From Scenedesmus sp. ARA3 (Eukaryota; Chlorophyta; Chlorophyceae; Sphaeropleales; Scenedesmaceae), in NCBI GenBank assembly GCA_004335835.1, contig RWJK01001378.1, forward strand, positions 16,557 through 80,556: DNA of 64,000 bases, read 5' to 3'. The notes below the pieces were generated by a model. It saw nothing but the letters and a program-made list of their open reading frames with translations, had not been told where the DNA came from and ran no database searches. The position numbers and the translations under genes were made by a program. The number at the start of each line of letters is the position of its first letter. Within the stretch, counting starts at the first letter, position 1. This document shows, in pieces, positions 35,700-47,690 of this stretch.

Positions 35700-36643
35700 T
35701 GCCGCAGCTGCTGCTGCAGCCTGGGTCAGGGATGCTCACCGGCAGCAGCAGCATCAGCAGCTGCGGCACCACGCTGCAAGCGCCTGTCACTGCCTGCAGC
35801 AGCGGCAACATCTCTGGAAGCAGCTGCATCTTGCTGATGCCATCTGGGAGCGACAGCTACAGCCAGCAGCAGCAGCAGCAGCAGCCAGGGGCAGGCTACA
35901 GCAATGTCTTGAGCGTCTGCCATCCTGGATCTGCTAGCATGCCCCTGCAAGGCCAGTACACAGATGGCCTCAACCAGCAGCAGCAGGTGTTGGGTGCGAC
36001 TGCAACATGGCCACAGCAGCAGCAGGGTGTGGCGCCAGGCAGCTTTGTAGGATCCGATCAGGTTGTGGTGGGCAGCATGGGGCAGACGCTCCTGCACGTG
36101 AGCACGCAGCCGCAGCTGCAGATGATCAATGCGATGCCTGCTGCTGCCGCTTGGGCGCCGTCTGCGGCATCTGCTGATCAGTGCAGCGCTGCAATGGGAA
36201 GCCCTCTGGCTGCTGCGGCAGCAGCAGCAGCAGGGCCCTTGCAGCAGCAGGCGCAGATAATCAGCTGGCCAGGATCTGCTGCTGTCACCTCGTCCCCCTG
36301 TGTGGGTGTCAGCGCTGCGATCGGAACCTTGGACGGCCAGATCATGCAGCAGCAGCAGCAGCCGGCGGCCGGCCAGCAGCTGCAGCTGCTGCTGCAGCAT
36401 GATGCTGCATGGCCTGGCACTGTGATGCTGGGGCAGCAGCGGGCTGTGCTGGTCCCTCTGTCAATGGTGAGCGGCGGCTGTGCTCCGGCTGCTCTTGGTG
36501 GCATGACCGGATCGGCTACTGTTGCGCTGCAGCAGCAGGGTATGCCGCAGCAGCAGGCGCTGCTGGTGCCGCTGACAATAGCTGGGGCTGCGGCGCCGGG
36601 GGCTGGGATGACCAACCTGGTGTTGCCGCAGTGGGCGGTGTGA
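33347..36643 (+). CDS. Plant-type tandem CCCH zinc-finger protein (RR-TZF)
   Basis: Seven exons: 33347-33420, 33550-33568 (19 nt), 33920-33970, 34317-34379, 34672-34723, 34953-34974 (22 nt) and 35314-36643 (536 residues). The joined N-terminus reads FKLFYYKVLPCTK, then SHDWQHCPYTHPNDKARRRS. The Arg-rich plant motif C-x5-H-x4-C-x3-H is followed by C-x7-C-x5-C-x3-H (CPAMLQNGTCPKGVNCNLAH) and C-x5-C-x4-C-x3-H (CREGSRCSRIFCFFAH), the canonical RR-TZF spacing. In land plants such proteins bind mRNA in P-bodies and stress granules and affect mRNA stability. After the fingers come about 400 residues of Q, A and S-rich sequence, including a doubled LAGAAWRTSLEQQQ unit at about 35589-35685. Every exon join restores frame, and two micro-exons carry finger residues. 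Confidence 0.93.
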
Positions 36644-36702
36644 TCAGATCAGGAAGATGTGATCAGATCAGTCTGCGGCAGCAGCAACAGCGATGGTGGT
36701 GA

Positions 36703-36707
36703 TGTAA
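36703..36707 (+). other. Possible algal polyadenylation signal TGTAA
   Basis: TGTAA, the common green-algal poly(A) signal, lies 60 bp after the RR-TZF stop; a second is near 36808. Confidence 0.45.
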
Positions 36708-38554
36708 GGATGGGCTAAGCACTGTGTCTTGACGCGCCCAGCTGATGCATGTGCAGCATGGCGGACCACAGCAGATGTGTTGCGGCGCTACGTTAGTGCG
36801 TGTCTGATGTAAGCACGCTTTCTGGGTTGTCCTCTGGCGTGTTAGTTGCTGCGAGGATGTGGTGCAAGGGCAGCCAGCAGCTGCATGTTGACTCACTGTT
36901 CAGTAGCTACTACACTGCTATAATGCGGTCAGCATGCTGACTGTAGGGTTTGTTGGGTGGTGTGGTAGTGGCGTTGCTGGTGGCGTAGCATAGCATGTAG
37001 TGTAGTAGGCTTAACTGATGAGACTCAACACACGCAGCAGACAAGTTCACACATCAGCAACATTGTGCTGTTTTGTGCTGCCTCTTTGGCACTTGGCATA
37101 CGGCCTTGCCAATGCAGAGTTTGTTTGTTTGTCTCTTCCCTTATTGTTTCAGGGCTGTGCTGCCACCTTCTGTTTTGTGGCTGTCCCTACCGTCCCTGGC
37201 ACGGCTGCACTAGCAAGCCTGCAGTGTGCTGTGGCAAACGGGTGCTGGAGTTCAGCGGGCCGCGGTTTACAGTGCTTACGCAGCGGTTTACGGTGCTTAT
37301 TCAGCCTGCTTTCTGGCATGCAGGCTTTGGGTTTCAGGGACATAGCATGGCCAACAACACAGCCGTGAACTTGACAACTGGTCTCCGGTGTATCTGGCGT
37401 TTACTTTACCATGCAAGGGTCGGAAGTCTTGACAAGAGCACAGCCTAGTATTGCAGCAGCAAGCAGGAGGAATCAGCTTATAAGGCTGCCCATTCCTGCG
37501 GATACCCTGTCAACAGATGGCTGTGTGTGCTGCTGTTTTGCTGTGCTGTGTATCATGCAGCATGCTGTGCTGTTCTGCGCTTCAACCTGCGGCCACCGTG
37601 GCATGCAAATGACATATGCAATGTGTGAGCCGGGTGTGTGGGGCGCGGCAGTCAGCCAGAACTCGGCATCAGGGCTTAATCCGTTGCCGTGTCTCGTGAC
37701 TCAAACACACACGATAGTTGGAATGCTGTCAGCTGCAACATGCTGCAGCCTGGTTTGGGTTGTGTGTGCTGTGGATCTGCTGTGGTAGGTGATATACAGC
37801 AGGGCTCAGGTATATTAAAGTTGACAGCAGTTGCCTGCGCAGCACCTCTGCACCTCATCATGCTGCTGCTGCTGGAAGCTGCTGCAAGTCGCAACAACAA
37901 ATGCGCTTCTATTGCCTCGAAGCTTTTGTGTGTTGCTGACATGCGATATGCTGAGCGCCGCTAGGACTTGACCTAGATGAGTCTAATATATGGCAGCTTT
38001 GCATGGCTTACAAATGACAAGCTTGGCCTTTATCATTAGGCCCAATGCTGCATTGTCAGCAGGCCTTGTTTGAGGGTTGCAGTGTGTTGGTTGCAAAGGA
38101 ACACACATCTGCAGTCGCCGCCAAACAGTGGTACACCATTTATCAATGCGCCACTATCATGGCCGTTGCATCATGACAGCGGCAGTGAAGCGCGTGTGCT
38201 ATGATATATGACACGCTGGTGTGCGAGAGGGCTGGCGCTGCTGCTGTTAGCTGCAGCTGACTCGGCTGCGTTGTTTTGTCAACGGAGTTGGGTGCATGCT
38301 ACTGGTCCCCTGAGGCCCCTCAAGGCACCGCACACAGCGTTGTTGCCAGGCACCTGCAGCATAATCAGACCTTTTCCTGTGTGATCGGCCTGCTGTTATT
38401 TGCCGCATACAGCATTGTTGCTAGGGTGTTCCTTGTGCACCGCGCTCCTGCTGCATCGTGAGAAATTTTTGTGTGTGATGGGCGTGCAGTGAGCAGCAGC
38501 AGCCCTGGGGGTGGCTCCTGGCGGGTGTGCAGGAGCTCCCGAGGTGGTGCATCG

Positions 38555-38610
38555 TGCTGCAGGTCCATCTGCAAGGGGGCAATGCTGCAGGTTCATCTGC
38601 AAGGGGGCAG
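38555..38610. repeat. 28-bp tandem duplication
   Basis: TGCTGCAGGTCCATCTGCA plus AGGGGGCA is repeated at once with two changes. Confidence 0.88.
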
Positions 38611-38879
38611 TGCAGGGCAGTCCTGTCTGGCTGCAGGGCATGCCGCAGCTGCACTACACAGCGCGCGGTGCAGATGGCCCTAGACCTGCCTTAGATATGC
38701 CCTAGATATGCCCTAAATATGCCTTGCTGAATGAGGCGGTTGCTTGACATAGTATAGGGACTTTCCACAGTTGCGTGTGTGCCTTTGTTTAGTGCTGCAT
38801 TGCTGTGCTGCACCTGCCGCGCGAGGTTGCTGTTGCAGCACCAATGCATGGTACTGATGCATGGTCCTGATGCATGTGT

Positions 38880-38960
38880 TTCATGCAGCACCATGCAGCA
38901 TCATGCTACATCGTGCCGCACCATGCTGCGCCATGCTGCGCCATGCTGCACCATGCGCAT
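38880..38960. repeat. CATGCTGC-type minisatellite
   Basis: Successive CACCATGCTGCGC or CATCATGCTACAT-like units of about 10 bp. Confidence 0.75.
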
Positions 38961-40285
38961 CATATGCTGCAATGTGGGATTGAAGGCTGCTGGCTGGAGG
39001 AGCTGCCACGCTTGTAAGAACAGGTTGGGTGTGGCGGTGGTTCAAGGGTGCTATTGCATGCCCATGTGTGTGTCTTTGATGATTGCTGCAAGTCATTCTG
39101 GGCAGATGAGCGTGTCATTGTGCCTGCCAGGCGGCTGCAGCTTCCGCTGTGTGCAGCAGCTCACACAAAGCACTGCAGCATACACCGTCTGAGCTGGCTT
39201 GCACCGTTTTGAGCTGGCACTTTTGCAGGCTCATTGCTGGAGTGTTGTCCGGCGGTTTGCGTCTTTATGGCGGTGTGCTGCATCGCATACAGCCACATGA
39301 CTTTCAAAGCATTGGATTCTGTGAGCATGCTGATCCTGCAAACGGTCGGCCGTGAGCGTTATGCGACTGGTATCACTCAGTGTGCAGGGCGCCACCAGTG
39401 TGTGTCGATGAAACCGAAGATTGGGTAAGCACACATTCATGCGGCCGCGTGTGTGTTTGTGTGGAAGTTTGTTTGTGTGTGGAAGCTGCACCTGGCTGGC
39501 TGTTTGATCAGTCACGCAGATCGGCGTTGATGATAATGCTCCACTTTTATCAGCATTTTGACATGCTGCTCAGTCAGCAAGTGTGGCCGCTGACTGCGCA
39601 CACGTTGAGCGGCCGCTGCTGCTGCTGCTGCTGTTGATTGCTGCTGCAGGCTGCAAGTGTCCGTTCCCCGCTGTTGTTGCTGACTCAGCAGCAGATTGCG
39701 CTTTATTTGGGCTCAGCAATGTGGTGCTGCCGAGTTGACCGATGTTATGTTTGGCACCAGGCTGTGATTGGTCAGTTCGGCAGTTGCATTTTTACTATGC
39801 AGGTTCATAGCATGTTCTGTTTGACGACTTACGGCATCCTAGCAACACAGCAGAATGTGTGGCCAGCAAACCGATCGATGTTTGCACACGTTGATGGCCT
39901 GCAGTCGTGCTATGCGCGACACATTGCATGCCAGATTACCCGATGTACTTGCGGCAGACAGCACTGCTTGACCAGATTCTGTTTTGACATCACAACGCAT
40001 GTTGCAGCCAATGTAATGGAGTGGGTGGCATCGCGCATGGCAATGCCTGTGTTGATTGAACACCGTGATTCTTGCAGTGGATGCTGCTGTGCACACATGC
40101 ATGGATCAGCAGGTTTGCTGCAGCGCTGCAAGGTGTTTGGAAACGTAGCACTGCAATGCTGTGTGTGTCTGTGTGCTCACTTGTGGACGCTGATGTGGCT
40201 GAGTGTGTTGCAGAGGTTTGCATGCCGGCAATTATTGTTGCGCATCACAAAAAGGGGTTGACCCTGGCGTGCTGCTGCTAGCAGC

Positions 40286-40317
<32 letters not shown>

Positions 40318-41280
40318 TGCTGGCAGTTGCTACGCACGGTGTGTGGCAGTTTGGCCAATGTCGGTGCTGCTTCAAGGCACGCTGTACTGGCACGCCTTGA
40401 TTGCATGCCAAAGCAGCCAGCATTGCTGCAAAAAACACAGCGACATCCTCCTAGTCCAGCAGTTTCGTGTGTCCTCCACAAATAGATGGGTTGGTGCTTG
40501 GCCGTGCTCTGTGATTCTATTGAGCCGCACTGCTGTTGGTTTGGCGACTGTCGATGCCGCACGCAATGCCCTGATCACAAACGACATGGCACGAGTGGGT
40601 CGAGGCAGGTGGTGATGCAGCCGGCTCTGGGCATGCATCAGGTCTGCCGGCCGTCATCTGATGGAGCTTTCCATGTTGGTGGTGTTACGTGCAACGCATG
40701 GTTTGGTTGGTTTTACTGATTATGTCGTGTGCAATGTTGAAGGTGTGCGCAGCCGCCGGTTCTGATGTGACTCTCGATCCCGGTATGCTGTGCCACAATG
40801 GAATCGTGTCCGCTCAGCTGCAACAGCAGAATATGTTGCGAAGTTTACGCGGCAACGCATGCGCGACTGCGACCTGCATGCAGCTTTGAAGTGGCAGTGT
40901 TCCGACTTTTTCCGACTTTTTCAAACAGATGCACGTGGCGTCTCGCACTGACAGCCGCCGGCGGGTCGCTGCCCATGCAGGTTGACGGCACTGCCTGGCT
41001 GGTCCTGCGCGGTGACGTCGGGTATGATTCCGCGGAAGGAAATGTTTCACAGGGGCTCAATGCTGGGCCCAGCACTGCCGCCATGGTCTGCATTTGCTGT
41101 CATGTTTGTGTAACTGTGAAACTGTTGTCTGCGGAACGGTCCACCCGACGGCATGGACTTGCTCGCGGCACCACTCAATGGCAGGTGCCGGTCGACTAGT
41201 GTCGGTTGAACCGGCTCGCTGCCTGTACTGGCGTACAACATGGGCCATGCAGCCGCTGCATCTAGCCGATGCGGCATCTA

Positions 41281-41317
41281 GCCGCTAGCTATTACTAGTT
41301 AGTAACTAGTAGGCGGC
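41281..41317. repeat. Palindrome with perfect 19-bp core
   Basis: TACTAGTTAGTAACTAGTA (41293-41311) is perfectly self-complementary around a central G. It is flanked by GCCGC on the left and GCGGC on the right, so a larger hairpin or cruciform is possible. Confidence 0.9.
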
Positions 41318-41390
41318 CAGATGGGCTGCGCATGCCATGCAGCACGGCTTGGCCAGCTGCAGAGGCTTCCTCATCAGATTAGTAACCCTT

Positions 41391-41406
41391 GTGACAGCGC
41401 TGTCAC
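41391..41406. repeat. 16-bp perfect palindrome
   Basis: GTGACAGCGCTGTCAC is fully self-complementary. It lies 80 bp after the preceding palindrome, so the two may belong to one structure. Confidence 0.9.
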
Positions 41407-42257
41407 AGCGCTGCTAGCACAGTTGGCCCGCAAGGGGCTTGTCATCGCCTGGCGGCGCAAATGGAATGCACCTGAGATTGTTCAGGGGTGGGTCACCAAT
41501 GTAGCATATTGCCTGGCCTAGCAGCAGCTGCGTGACAGTCTCTGAGAGATCTTCAGATGTTGGCGCCAACAGCCATATGGCTGGCCCCTTCACTCACTGA
41601 GAAAGAGAGGCTGAGTCAGTCAGAATGTCCTGAAGACCTGCCAAGGCCAGATACAACCCAGTGAGTCTGCAGGTGATTGCAGATGCTGCACTGAGGCAGG
41701 AGTGATCGGCCGGTACTCTTCAGCGCATGAACACGAGCACGGCTTGCTCTATGAACTTCGAGCTGTAGCACAGTCACTCTTGATTAGATTCGTGCCAGGC
41801 ACCATGCACGCCCACTTTCGGTTGCCTGTGTTACCTAACACATGCTTTTGAAGTTCAGCTCCCCGCTGCTGTCTGCGATTGTCGGCAACGGCGATATGAA
41901 TCACCCCGGTTGACGCACCCAAGCCCTGGCAAGGGCTTCAAGTAATGTTGCAGCGGACCTTTTGGCGCAACTCGATTGACAACAGGCAATCCAACTGTCA
42001 GTTACGAGGATATAATCAACGCCGCCGCTGAGTGGATCATGCCGTGTTGGCACCCGGGCAGCTGAGCTTCACTCAAGGACCACACCCTGCCAGCATAGTC
42101 ACCCAACTACAGTATCTACGATGCCTGCTTCACGATTGGACGATATACCATTAAGTGTACAGCTACAGTTGCGGGGAGGCAGCAGCAGGGTTTCGAGGAG
42201 GCTGTGCTGTGGTTCTACTGCTGCGTTTGCTGCTACTGTTGCTGTTGCAACAGCAGC

Positions 42258-43509
42258 ATGCGCGAGCACGTGGCTCAGAGCTTCTGGCAGCAGCACTATG
42301 GAGCTCATGTATCGCAGCTGGACACGTGGTTCTTTACAACCTACATGTGCCTCATCGCTGGTGAGCTGCTGCTGCTGCTGCTGCTGCTGCTTCGCAGTGA
42401 CGAAAAAGGCCGTGGTGCCGAAGCACCTGGTCGAACAGCTCATCATGACAGCAGCGATAGCCTGCTGCATGGCGCCGCTGCTGCTGAAGCACTTCCGCAG
42501 GTGAGAGGCACATGGCTGCTGCTGCTGCTGCTGCATCCAACTGAGCCTGCCCAGTACGGTTGTGTAACGGCAGATTCTTGTGCGGTTGCATACAATGCAG
42601 TAGCCAGCACAGCAGCAGGGAACTGGCAGCATCGAAGTCAAAACCCTGTTACTGAACATGTCACTTCTGGGTCGGATTATCTCATCACGGGTTGGTCTAC
42701 CAGCGCTGGCGCACGCAGCTGGTGTTCACCTTTCACATCGCAATGACCAGCCTGCGGGCAGCAATGGTCTACGCTATGGCCAGCGAGCATGCGGTGCATT
42801 GGCGCGCCAGCCACGTCACCGGCGGGCAAAACAGCGACACACCGCTCATGTTGTTCCTGGTGTCGATGCTGGGCAGCGGTGAGTGACGATGATTGATCCG
42901 CAACTTTGAGGTGCTGGGGCTGCAGCAGCGCTCACGGCGGTGTGCTGCAGCTGCCCGTGCATGCATCCCCACACTGCAAGATGTTGCGAACCGTGCTCCA
43001 GGTTACCCTGCATTCCTTGCAAACGTTAATCTGCTGCTGTTCTCTGCTTGATTGCTGCTTGGCCCACTTGTCTGCCTGCCCTTGCCCAAATGTGGCCGCC
43101 CCCTCCTTCCACAGGCGGCCTGATCCGCAACTTTGAGGTGCTGGGGCTGCAGCAGCGCTCACAGCTGCACCTGCTGGTCACACTGTACTTTGTGGAGGTA
43201 CAGGTGAGTGATTTGTACTGCCGTACTGTACTGCTATACTGTACTGCTGCACTGCACTGCTGTGCACCTGCTGGTTACACTGTACTTTGTGGCAGTACAT
43301 GTAGGTCAGTGTTGTACTGCTGTACTGCCGTACTGTACTGCTGTACTGTACTGCTGTTGCTGTTTGTGTGATTGCACCTGCAAACCGCCTTGCATGACAA
43401 ATGCAAGGAGCTCAAGCAGATGTGCAGTCTGGTTGCAGCTGATGGGGTGGCACAAAATCACTGCTGCTGTCTCGGCGTACTGTGCGCGCTGCCGGCAAAG
43501 CTTACAACC

Positions 43510-43546
<37 letters not shown>

Positions 43547-43668
43547 CTGCCGCTGCTGCTGCTGCTGCTGCTGCTCTTCCACATGCAGCTGTGGTCGAGC
43601 CTGCCTGGCTTGCGGCTGGCTTACACATGCTCACTGCCGGCAGAGCTCACAACCCCTGCTGCTTCTGC

Positions 43669-43707
<39 letters not shown>

Positions 43708-44686
43708 GCACATGCAGCTGTGGTCAAGCCTGCCGAGCTTCTGGCTGGCTTACACATGCGCATTGCTGGCAGAACTTACAACCACTGCTGCTGTGCTGCT
43801 GCCGCCGCCCCCGCTTTGCATTGACAAATCAGCTGTGGTCGAGCCTGCGTGGCTTCCGGCTGGCGCACGCGTACAACTTCTTTTACACGGTGCACGAGGT
43901 GTACGATGCTGCCTCTGCGCTGATGAGTGCGCTGGTCGAGGGGCTGGTGCCGCTGCCGGCAACGGGCCAGGCCGTCTGCAGGTGGGCTGGGTGATGGGCG
44001 TTGCAGCAGCGACACGTACAATGCTATAATGCAGCTTGCTGTGCTGCTGTAATGAGTGCGCTGGTCGAGGGGCTGGTGCCGCTGCCAGCAACAGGCCAGG
44101 CTGTCTGCAGGCGAGGCCACTGCAGCAGCCACCATGGACGGTGTGTTCCGCGTGGAGAGGCGGGTGCCGCTGCTGCTGCGCGGCAAGCAGTCTGCAGGCG
44201 GGCCACAACACTAGCAAGACACGCACAGTTCGTACAGATGCAGAAGCAAAAGCAGACTTTGTCTTGCTCTGCGCTGCCTTGATGCATCTTGTAGATGCCT
44301 TTTCAGACTCAAGCATTGCTGTAATCGGCACATGTTCGTCGGTGTTGGTGTGTGCCGTGATGCAGCGCCTGCCCTGGCATCATCGCGTACGTCACGGTGC
44401 TGCTGTTTGCTGGAGCAGTGCTGCCGCAGTACGCAGCCTGGCGCATGGAGACAACAGCCCTGCGCAGGTACACACAGCGGCAGCGGCTGGCAGCAGCAGC
44501 AGCAGCAGCAGCTGTTGCAAGCACTGCCAGCCAGGGAGTTGTTTCAGGGGCAAGCAGCAGCAACGAGGCAGCCCTTGTGATGCGGCTTCAGCAGATTAAT
44601 GGAGAGGCCACCACAACAGCAGCAGCAGCAAATGTGGCGCAGCATCTCCCTACGGGCGATGTCGCGCCTGGTGCAGCTCTCACATC

Positions 44687-44722
<36 letters not shown>

Positions 44723-45517
44723 GTACGCTGGTCTGCTGGCGGCGCTGCCGCGCTGCTCGCCTGCCGCGCAGCAGCAGGTGCTGCAGCAGCTGCAGCGCGA
44801 CGCGTGCAGCAGCCACCCCCTGACTCACTGGGTGCTGCACATGACGGTGCTGCTGCTGTCGCTGCTGCTGTGCTGGCAGGGATCTGCTGCTGTGGCATAC
44901 CTGCTGCTTCCTCGGGTGCTGTCTGCGCAGCAGCTGAATGCGTGGTGCCCAAACCGGCCGGTAGTGCCTTTTGTGAGTGCTGGCATTGTATATGACAGTG
45001 AGTTTTAGGGTGCGGGTGTAGGTACACGATGCGGGTGTTGTCATATATATCTTGTATTGCTTGTGTTTGATGTGATACCAGGCGCTAACCATGCAGATCA
45101 GGCTGCTGCATAAGGTTGTCAGTCGGTCTTTTGATGCCTTTGAACGCATCACTTGATGTGCAGCTGCTGCACTGCAAACAGCTTGTTGCTCTGAAGTGGC
45201 TGATGCGGATGCCAACTTTGTTGATGCGAACTTGAATGCGTCTGTGATGTGCTGTGATGTGTGCCCATAGCTGCGCACTGCTGATGTCATCGCTCCAGTG
45301 CGCTGCAAGCAGCACTAAATTGAATACGTATGTGATGTGCTGTGATATGTGCCCACCTTTCGGTTATGTTGGCAATTTGCGCGTCAAAGAGCTGCAAGCA
45401 GCACCCATTGCTGTGGCGTGTTGGCTGTTTCTGCTGTCCTGATTGCAGGCGCCGTGGGCCTTCTTCAACGCCTGTCAGAGAGGCGCAGAGCTCCTGCGCC
45501 AGTGGAACATCAACTAA
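42258..45517 (+). CDS. Polytopic membrane protein of unknown function
   Basis: Proposed exons: 42258-42360, 42398-42500, 42704-42878, 43115-43203, 43833-43981, 44366-44972 and 45449-45517. All joins are in phase except exon 2 to exon 3, where one base is unaccounted for; a missed micro-exon or frameshift is likely. Motifs: MREHVAQSFWQQHYGAHVSQ, then a helix WFFTTYMCLIA, LIMTAAIACCMAPLLLKHF, RWRTQLVFTFHIAMTSLRAA, LMLFLVSMLGSGG, LHLLVTLYFVEVQ and GIIAYVTVLLFAGAVLP. A cytosolic Q/A-rich loop follows, then MTVLLLSLLLCW and a C-terminal LLRQWNIN. About seven hydrophobic helices are visible. I do not recognise the family. Introns here contain several degenerate copies of exon edges. Confidence 0.66.
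42894..43165 (+). repeat. Exon 4 start duplicated upstream in its intron
   Basis: ATCCGCAACTTTGAGGTGCT with the following GGGGCTGCAGCAGCGCTCAC occurs at 42895-42940 and again in the true exon at 43124-43163. Confidence 0.92.
43584..43870 (+). repeat. Exon 5 start in three copies
   Basis: CAGCTGTGGTCGAGCCTGC, followed by GGCTTACACATGC-like sequence, occurs at about 43586 and 43708 within the intron and at 43830 in the true exon. The intronic copies are separated by (CTG)n-type tracts and GGCAGA.CT.ACAACC boxes. Confidence 0.88.
43920..44112 (+). repeat. Exon 5 end duplicated downstream
   Basis: GAGTGCGCTGGTCGAGGGGC through CTGTCTGCAGG is present at 43924-43982 (true exon and GTGGGC donor) and at 44052-44112 (intronic copy with GCGAGG in place of the donor). 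Confidence 0.92.
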
Positions 45518-46426
45518 AGACACTGTTGATATTGATATGTGTGATTTGGATGGCGGCAGTGGTGTGCAGTACTGCTGAGTGCTGCGCCAGTGGCGGTGCA
45601 ACACCAGCCATGGTTTGGTCGATGTAGCACAGAGTGAGACTGATGAGTACATGCATGATTTCTTGTGAGTGAAGTCATCAGTGCATTGCTTCTAGTCAGG
45701 GCATGTGGCAGGCTGACTGCTGCAAGCTGCGCCAGTGACGGCGCAACACCTGTGTTGATTGTTTGTAGTCGCATGCAGTGAGTGCTGAGTACGTGATGCG
45801 TACGTGCTTAATTCTTCGACGCAAGACGTCAGAGCATGTGGCAGGCTGACTGCGCCAGGCGCAGCGCAGCAGCTTGAAAATCTGTGTCACATGCAGTCTA
45901 GGCTGATGTGAGGTGCCATGTCAGGCCTAAAAGTGTTGGTTGTTCCTGGTCGCATGCAGTGAGCACATGTGGCGGTCGATTGGGCATTGCTGGGTTCAGG
46001 CTGCTGAGTTGAGCATGGTAATGCTTGCAGCACCAGAAAAACAGGCACTAAAGCTGGCAGCAGCAGCAGAGATGAATGTACATCTACAGAGCTATGGAGC
46101 AGGACACCCGTTATCTTACGATTCATAAGTAATGAATGCGTGATGGCTGGCTTCATATTGTCCCTTCACATGTACTTGAATGGGGCTGATGGCGTTGTAT
46201 GCTATGCCTTGATTGGTTGTTTGATGGTGATGGTGCACTTGTGTGAAGCTTGCATGACATGCAGTGCAGTGCAGACAGTCACTTGCAGCTGTGGCCCTAA
46301 TGCGCGCTTTTGGAATGCATCGAAGTTGCCAGCATGTCGTTGGGAGCATGTACCGCTAAGTTTGGCTGCAACAATGGCAGCGTCAGCTGTGTGTGGGGCT
46401 GCATGCAGGCACTGTGGCCGTGCTGC

Positions 46427-46589
46427 CTCATGTGTTGGAGTTGCAGGGCCTGCTTGCAGGCACTGTGGCTGTTAACATGGAGTTTGCAGAGTTTTTGCTG
46501 TGCTGGCTCATGTGTTGGAGTTGCAGGGCCTGCTTGCAGCAAGATGGCTGTGCTGGCTCATGTGTTGGAGTTGCAGGGCCTGCTTGCAG
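46427..46589. repeat. 33-bp unit in three copies
   Basis: CTCATGTGTTGGAGTTGCAG plus GGCCTGCTTGCAG occurs at about 46427, 46507 and 46557, with unequal spacers. Confidence 0.92.
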
Positions 46590-47410
46590 CAAGCAGCGCA
46601 GCAAAAGACCGAAGGCTAGGCCGAGATGTCCTTGAGCGCGATGTCCTTGAGGCCTATTTCTTGAATGAATGAAGTGTACCGAGGAAGCATGCCTGCAGGA
46701 AGCAGTTATGTACCCCATCTGTCATGCCAGCGCTGATTGAAACGCGGGTGCTTGCGCCACGTCAGCGATTATAGCTGCTTGAATATCTGGACAAGCAGCT
46801 TTTGGCTGCAGGAAGTTAGGCTGCAGGAAGTACACAGCGGTGCCTACAGACTACACTCCGCGCGCAGTGCATTGGCGGGAAACAGCCCCACGAGCAGCAG
46901 CATTGTTTCACCAGCATAGGCGACAACTCGCTATCACAGTCGCGGCAGGTTGTCCACGCCGTTTCTAAACCTTGAAGGAAAGGCTTGAAGCACATCAAAG
47001 TGAGCGCGAGGAACACGAGGCTGCCCGGTGTTCCGTAAACACTCTCGCTGTCGGTGCAGCTGTGTCACAACAGGCTGCATCCTGCTGACAGGCTGCATGC
47101 AAGGTGGCACCCTGTTTCCCGCCATTATGTTGTGTGATTGCCTGCTTGCCAGGGCAGGCTGCCACAACACATTGCACAGGAGCCAGTGGCCAAATTCCTG
47201 TCGGTGCTTGGCATGTCTTGCTGGTGGCGGCAGTGCTAGGTCTCCGGCATTCAGGCTCGCCTGATTGCTGTGTATGATCAGCCAGTAGGATGTCGCTTCC
47301 CCAGGCAACAAAAACCTTCCCTGTCGTCGGTGCTTGCGGATCTGCGGATGAGGCCACTGCTGTTGACCTGAGGTACCGCTGATATCAGCGATCATCCTCA
47401 GGAAGCATCC

Positions 47411-47690
47411 GATGATACAATACAATACAATACACTTTCGGGACTGAACCCGACCCCAGGCACTAGCCCAGCGAGCCGCTATTCCGCTCATGGGGGATAG
47501 GTGTAACTGTACCCAGTCTTTGCTTCGTTGTTTGGGCGATCGAAACCACCCGCGCAAGTCCGTCAATTCCAGTTGCTTCTTATCCCCAGCCACGGGCCAT
47601 AGTCGCAAGCTTTTTAGGCCCAGCCACGGGCGGTTGGACCAGGATTCGATTTGATACAATATTGTCATTATTAAGTATGGTTCAGTAACG
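47411..47690 (-). mobile_element. Possible SINE/non-LTR retroelement 3' end
   Basis: Read on the minus strand, this non-CAG segment ends with a tRNA-like T-arm (TCGGGTTCAGTCCCGA: 5-bp stem, 7-base loop) followed by a (TATTG)n tail (about 47419-47438 on plus). Two CCGTGGCTGGG boxes lie inside. A tail of short tandem repeats after a Pol III B-box-like motif is typical of tRNA-derived SINEs and some LINE tails. No clean target-site duplication was established, though ATTGTATC occurs at both ends. Confidence 0.42.

Larger units (their letters stand above)
36644..42257. other. Gene desert of about 5.6 kb
   Basis: Many open frames exist, but none shows conserved motifs, good phased splice pairs or the helical or low-complexity composition of real exons here. 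Contents: small tandem repeats (38555-38610; CATGCTGC arrays at 38880-38960; TAGATATGCCC repeats near 38690-38725), a palindrome at 41281-41317 and one at 41391-41406. The region 41530-42120 is non-repetitive and unexplained. Confidence 0.45.

Noticed and set aside
39638..40261. 207-codon plus-strand open frame in the gene desert
   Set aside because: Cys/His/Trp-rich composition expected from noncoding sequence, no conserved motif and no phased splice partners.
42658..42882. Alternative frame for exon 3 of the membrane gene beginning MSLLGRIISSR
   Set aside because: It would need a 13-base intron or would lose the clear membrane-helix frame; judged coincidental.
47430..47500. Functional tRNA gene
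   Set aside because: Only a T-arm-like hairpin is present; no acceptor stem, D-arm or anticodon arm can be folded around it.
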